From Diaporthe sp. PMI_573 (lineage: Eukaryota; Ascomycota; Sordariomycetes; Diaporthales; Diaporthaceae), in assembly GCA_021399435.1 (NCBI GenBank), contig JAJTUP010000026.1, positions 124,001 to 188,000 of the forward strand: 64,000 nt of DNA, in the 5' to 3' direction. Positions 61,886 through 64,000 of the stretch are shown in pieces. The position numbers and the translations under genes were made by a program. Position 1 is the first letter of the stretch; each line of letters starts with the position of its first letter. The notes under the pieces were generated by a model. The model saw nothing but the letters and a program-made list of their open reading frames with translations. It was not told the origin of the DNA and ran no database searches.

Positions 61886-62733
61886 TGCTTCATAGGCTCC
61901 GAGGATGGCAGATGGGAGGGAAAGTTTTCGTGACGACACTATGATTCGCTCACCGTATGGCTAAAGGATCTCGAGGAAGACCAAAATGTGCGATCATGTC
62001 TGGGGACGTGTTGTTCAAAGCATAAAGGAGTTGCCCGCGGATCTCTTTTTCAGGAAGAGGCCCAGACAGTTTATTTCAGCTTGCAGCCTCCAATGTGTAC
62101 CTAAAACTCAAGCTGATCAATCACCAGGAACAGACGAAAACGCCTTGGGGATGCCTGACGGTCGCACTACCAATGCATTGCTCAGCCACATAGTTAGCTG
62201 CCTCTATACGCACCCCGAAATGAGAATGCAGCCCAGCCCGGAATAAAGTGCAGACTCCGATTCACAATGAAGAAGGGGCGATTGTAATGTGACCAATGGC
62301 TAAAGTTCACACCTCCTGGTTACCGGTAATTCACCTGTGGGCAAACGCTGAGGCGCACTTGCCAGCCAGACCAAAAATTTCAATATCGATTTGCTAACTG
62401 CATACCAACCTGCAATGCGTCTGACTCTTGGTATTTCGCAAAAGCCTACACCTGGTTTCCGACAATAGGTGTCATAGGACTAAAGGTTATATAAACCTAA
62501 GTATTAAACATGAGTAATGTTGTCCGCTGTTTGTACTGGTGGAAACACCGTAAAGTGCATCGAAGCTCGCAGTTGTGTTGAGCTACACACAATAGCAGCA
62601 GGCTTCAGCATTAGATCAACTATTCATATCTGAATAATCTCCCCTTTCGTGAGCTGCTAGAACCACCAATGAGCTGTGTGTATCCCAAAAGCTACGCTGT
62701 CCCGTAGAACACCAATCCTAGCTAATCACGTTC
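61886..62733. other. AT-rich intergenic, about 0.85 kb
   Basis: Promoter side of the HeLo-type gene and 3' side of the oxygenase gene. Low-complexity AT-rich parts near 62,470-62,520 (GTTATATAAACCTAAGTATT). No gene supported. Confidence 0.45.
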
Positions 62734-64000
62734 CTAAATACATACTAACACAACCCGCCAAAGAGACCATATGACTCCAAGTATCATCAGACATCCCGTC
62801 AGGAATACGCCGAAATAAAAGGTTTCCACTGGTCTTGATATTAGTGACCGCTTAGGCGGTGGTCGCCCATTGTCCTGTCTGCCCGTCACTCTACCCACGC
62901 GGGGAATGTGTTTGAAGTCAAATTTTGTACCACCATCCAAGCCACCTTTGCTCTGGATGACAGTCTTATGTAGCAAGCCTTTCCAGAATTCGGTGATTGC
63001 ATGATCAACGGATGGGAGATTTTGCTGCGCCAGGGCCAGCGACTGCACTAGCCAACAGTGACCTCTGAAGCACGCGTACGAGTACCATCCAGGGCGTCCA
63101 AGACCTAGAGAATCACACAAGTCATCACCATTCAGAACGCGGCTCCCGGCCTCAATGAACTGGGTCGATATATTGAAAGGGGGCAAGTCTTTGAGGCACT
63201 CGATAAAGTTGTGCCCAACAATGAGCGACGTCGGCGTGACGTGTAATTCGTGGATGAGCATGCTCTCCATGGCTGCTTTGGCCTTGGGTACAGTATCGAA
63301 ATAATGATCCGGAGTGCCCAAGACGTATCCAAGGTAGCGAAAGAGGGCGATATAGTCGGCGATTTCTTGCTGGCTCGGATACACACCCATCAGGGGCAGT
63401 TGAAGCCACATGTGATTGCAGGCAAATGTCGTGATGGAATGGATCGAGTCCAACTTGTTGACCGGAACCCCAAACTTCTGCACGTCGAAATAGTCTGGCC
63501 GAGACTTGACAAGCTTCATGATGCGCTGTCGGACCGAAGAGTGAAGCAGCCGTACGCGCACCGTGGTGATATGGCCCTCTCCTCCAGGCTTAATGGCCTC
63601 GAGTGATTTGGTCGCTTCAAGGAGGAATTGAAACGTCTCAAGAAGCCTCCGCAGAAGTACACGGGTTGAAAAGCCACCTGTACGAATCAAGACCTCTACG
63701 ACTCCAGAGGCAGCCGAGTTCTCGCCCACGAAGCCTTGCAAGGCGAACCCCATGAGGTTTGCAGGGGCATAGCGATAGAAAAACTTTTGCCCACGTTCCA
63801 ATTGCGCCCAGTCTACCCACCCGGGGACGTTGTGCACCTCATTCCAGAACTCTGTGAGAGTCTCGTCATTTTTGTGGTTGTCAGACAGAAGTGCGTAAAG
63901 ATCCGTCTTGGCCCGGTTCCTCCCGTCGCGGGCTTCCTGCTTCTTGGCGATTTCTTGTAGCTTCTCCACAACCTTGCCTCCCAGCTCGTCATACTCGTAG
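62734..64000 (-). CDS. ER-bound oxygenase of the mpaB / rubber-oxygenase (Lcp) family, partial at the right edge
   Basis: The frame is open from 64000 to the stop at 62734; the start lies outside the window (a YEYDELGG stretch precedes the first internal Met-like codon). The catalytic-domain pattern is seen in order: a QKFFYRYAPANLMGFALQGF segment; GGFSTRVLLRRLLETFQFLL; the TVRVRLLHSSVRQRIMK block that holds the family's conserved Arg/His; HSITTFACNHMWLQLPLMGV; and GYVLGTPDHYFDTVPKAKAA. A C-terminal hydrophobic helix (VETFYFGVFLTGCLMILGVI) would anchor it. In mycophenolic acid biosynthesis MpaB' cleaves an alkene chain oxidatively; bacterial Lcp cleaves polyisoprene. No pathway partner lies in this window, so the substrate here is unknown. 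Same strand as the broken HeLo gene, both in an accessory-looking, AT-richer end of the window. Confidence 0.8.
   Translation of the reverse strand, partial: YEYDELGGKVVEKLQEIAKKQEARDGRNRAKTDLYALLSDNHKNDETLTEFWNEVHNVPGWVDWAQLERGQKFFYRYAPANLMGFALQGFVGENSAASGVVEVLIRTGGFSTRVLLRRLLETFQFLLEATKSLEAIKPGGEGHITTVRVRLLHSSVRQRIMKLVKSRPDYFDVQKFGVPVNKLDSIHSITTFACNHMWLQLPLMGVYPSQQEIADYIALFRYLGYVLGTPDHYFDTVPKAKAAMESMLIHELHVTPTSLIVGHNFIECLKDLPPFNISTQFIEAGSRVLNGDDLCDSLGLGRPGWYSYACFRGHCWLVQSLALAQQNLPSVDHAITEFWKGLLHKTVIQSKGGLDGGTKFDFKHIPRVGRVTGRQDNGRPPPKRSLISRPVETFYFGVFLTGCLMILGVIWSLWRVVLVCI

Overview
The window is nuclear DNA from a filamentous ascomycete (Pezizomycotina, most likely a Sordariomycete). The evidence is: short GT-AG introns with fungal-type branch sites; orthologues of typical ascomycete housekeeping genes (TPC1, a MIC26/27 apoO protein, OCT1, REV1, a RED protein, URH1, an Msn2/Seb1 regulator, DPH6, DGA1, PRP28); and families largely confined to filamentous fungi (HET domain, HeLo domain, NLR-type N-terminal domain, mpaB/Lcp oxygenase). 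There are no operons, tRNAs, rRNAs, CRISPR arrays or intact transposons that I could recognise. Exon structures were built by hand from splice sites and reading-frame continuity and have no transcript support.

Layout. 1-6 kb: one large low-complexity coiled-coil protein gene. 6-11.5 kb: three mitochondrial genes side by side, TPC1 (+), a MICOS apoO subunit (-) and OCT1 (+); the last two diverge from a shared promoter of about 0.5 kb. 11.5-18 kb: an accessory-looking stretch with a small NTF2-like gene, a 1002-residue HET-domain gene with an unusual 370-residue N-terminus, and a short multi-exon gene carrying a fungal NLR-type N-terminal domain. 18-26.3 kb: REV1 (-) and a RED spliceosomal gene (+) diverging from a common promoter, then a five-exon nucleoside hydrolase gene. 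26.3-40.4 kb: about 14 kb with no convincing gene, ending at the two-exon Msn2/Seb1-type regulator. 42.5-46 kb: a second long intergenic stretch with tandem repeats. 46-59.7 kb: DPH6 (+), a membrane-anchored type-B carboxylesterase (-), DGA1 (-) with a 330-residue N-terminal extension, and PRP28 (+), whose last 158 bases are duplicated in tandem just after its stop. 59.9-64 kb: a second accessory stretch with a broken HeLo/ankyrin-type gene and the 3' part of an mpaB/Lcp-type oxygenase gene that runs off the right edge.

The most unusual items are the PRP28 3' tandem duplication, the broken HeLo gene, the gene desert upstream of the stress regulator together with its possibly retained intron and uORF, the oversized N-terminal regions of the HET protein and DGA1, and a 15-bp minisatellite whose copies grade from degenerate to near-identical. 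I did not find a clearly new multi-gene system.
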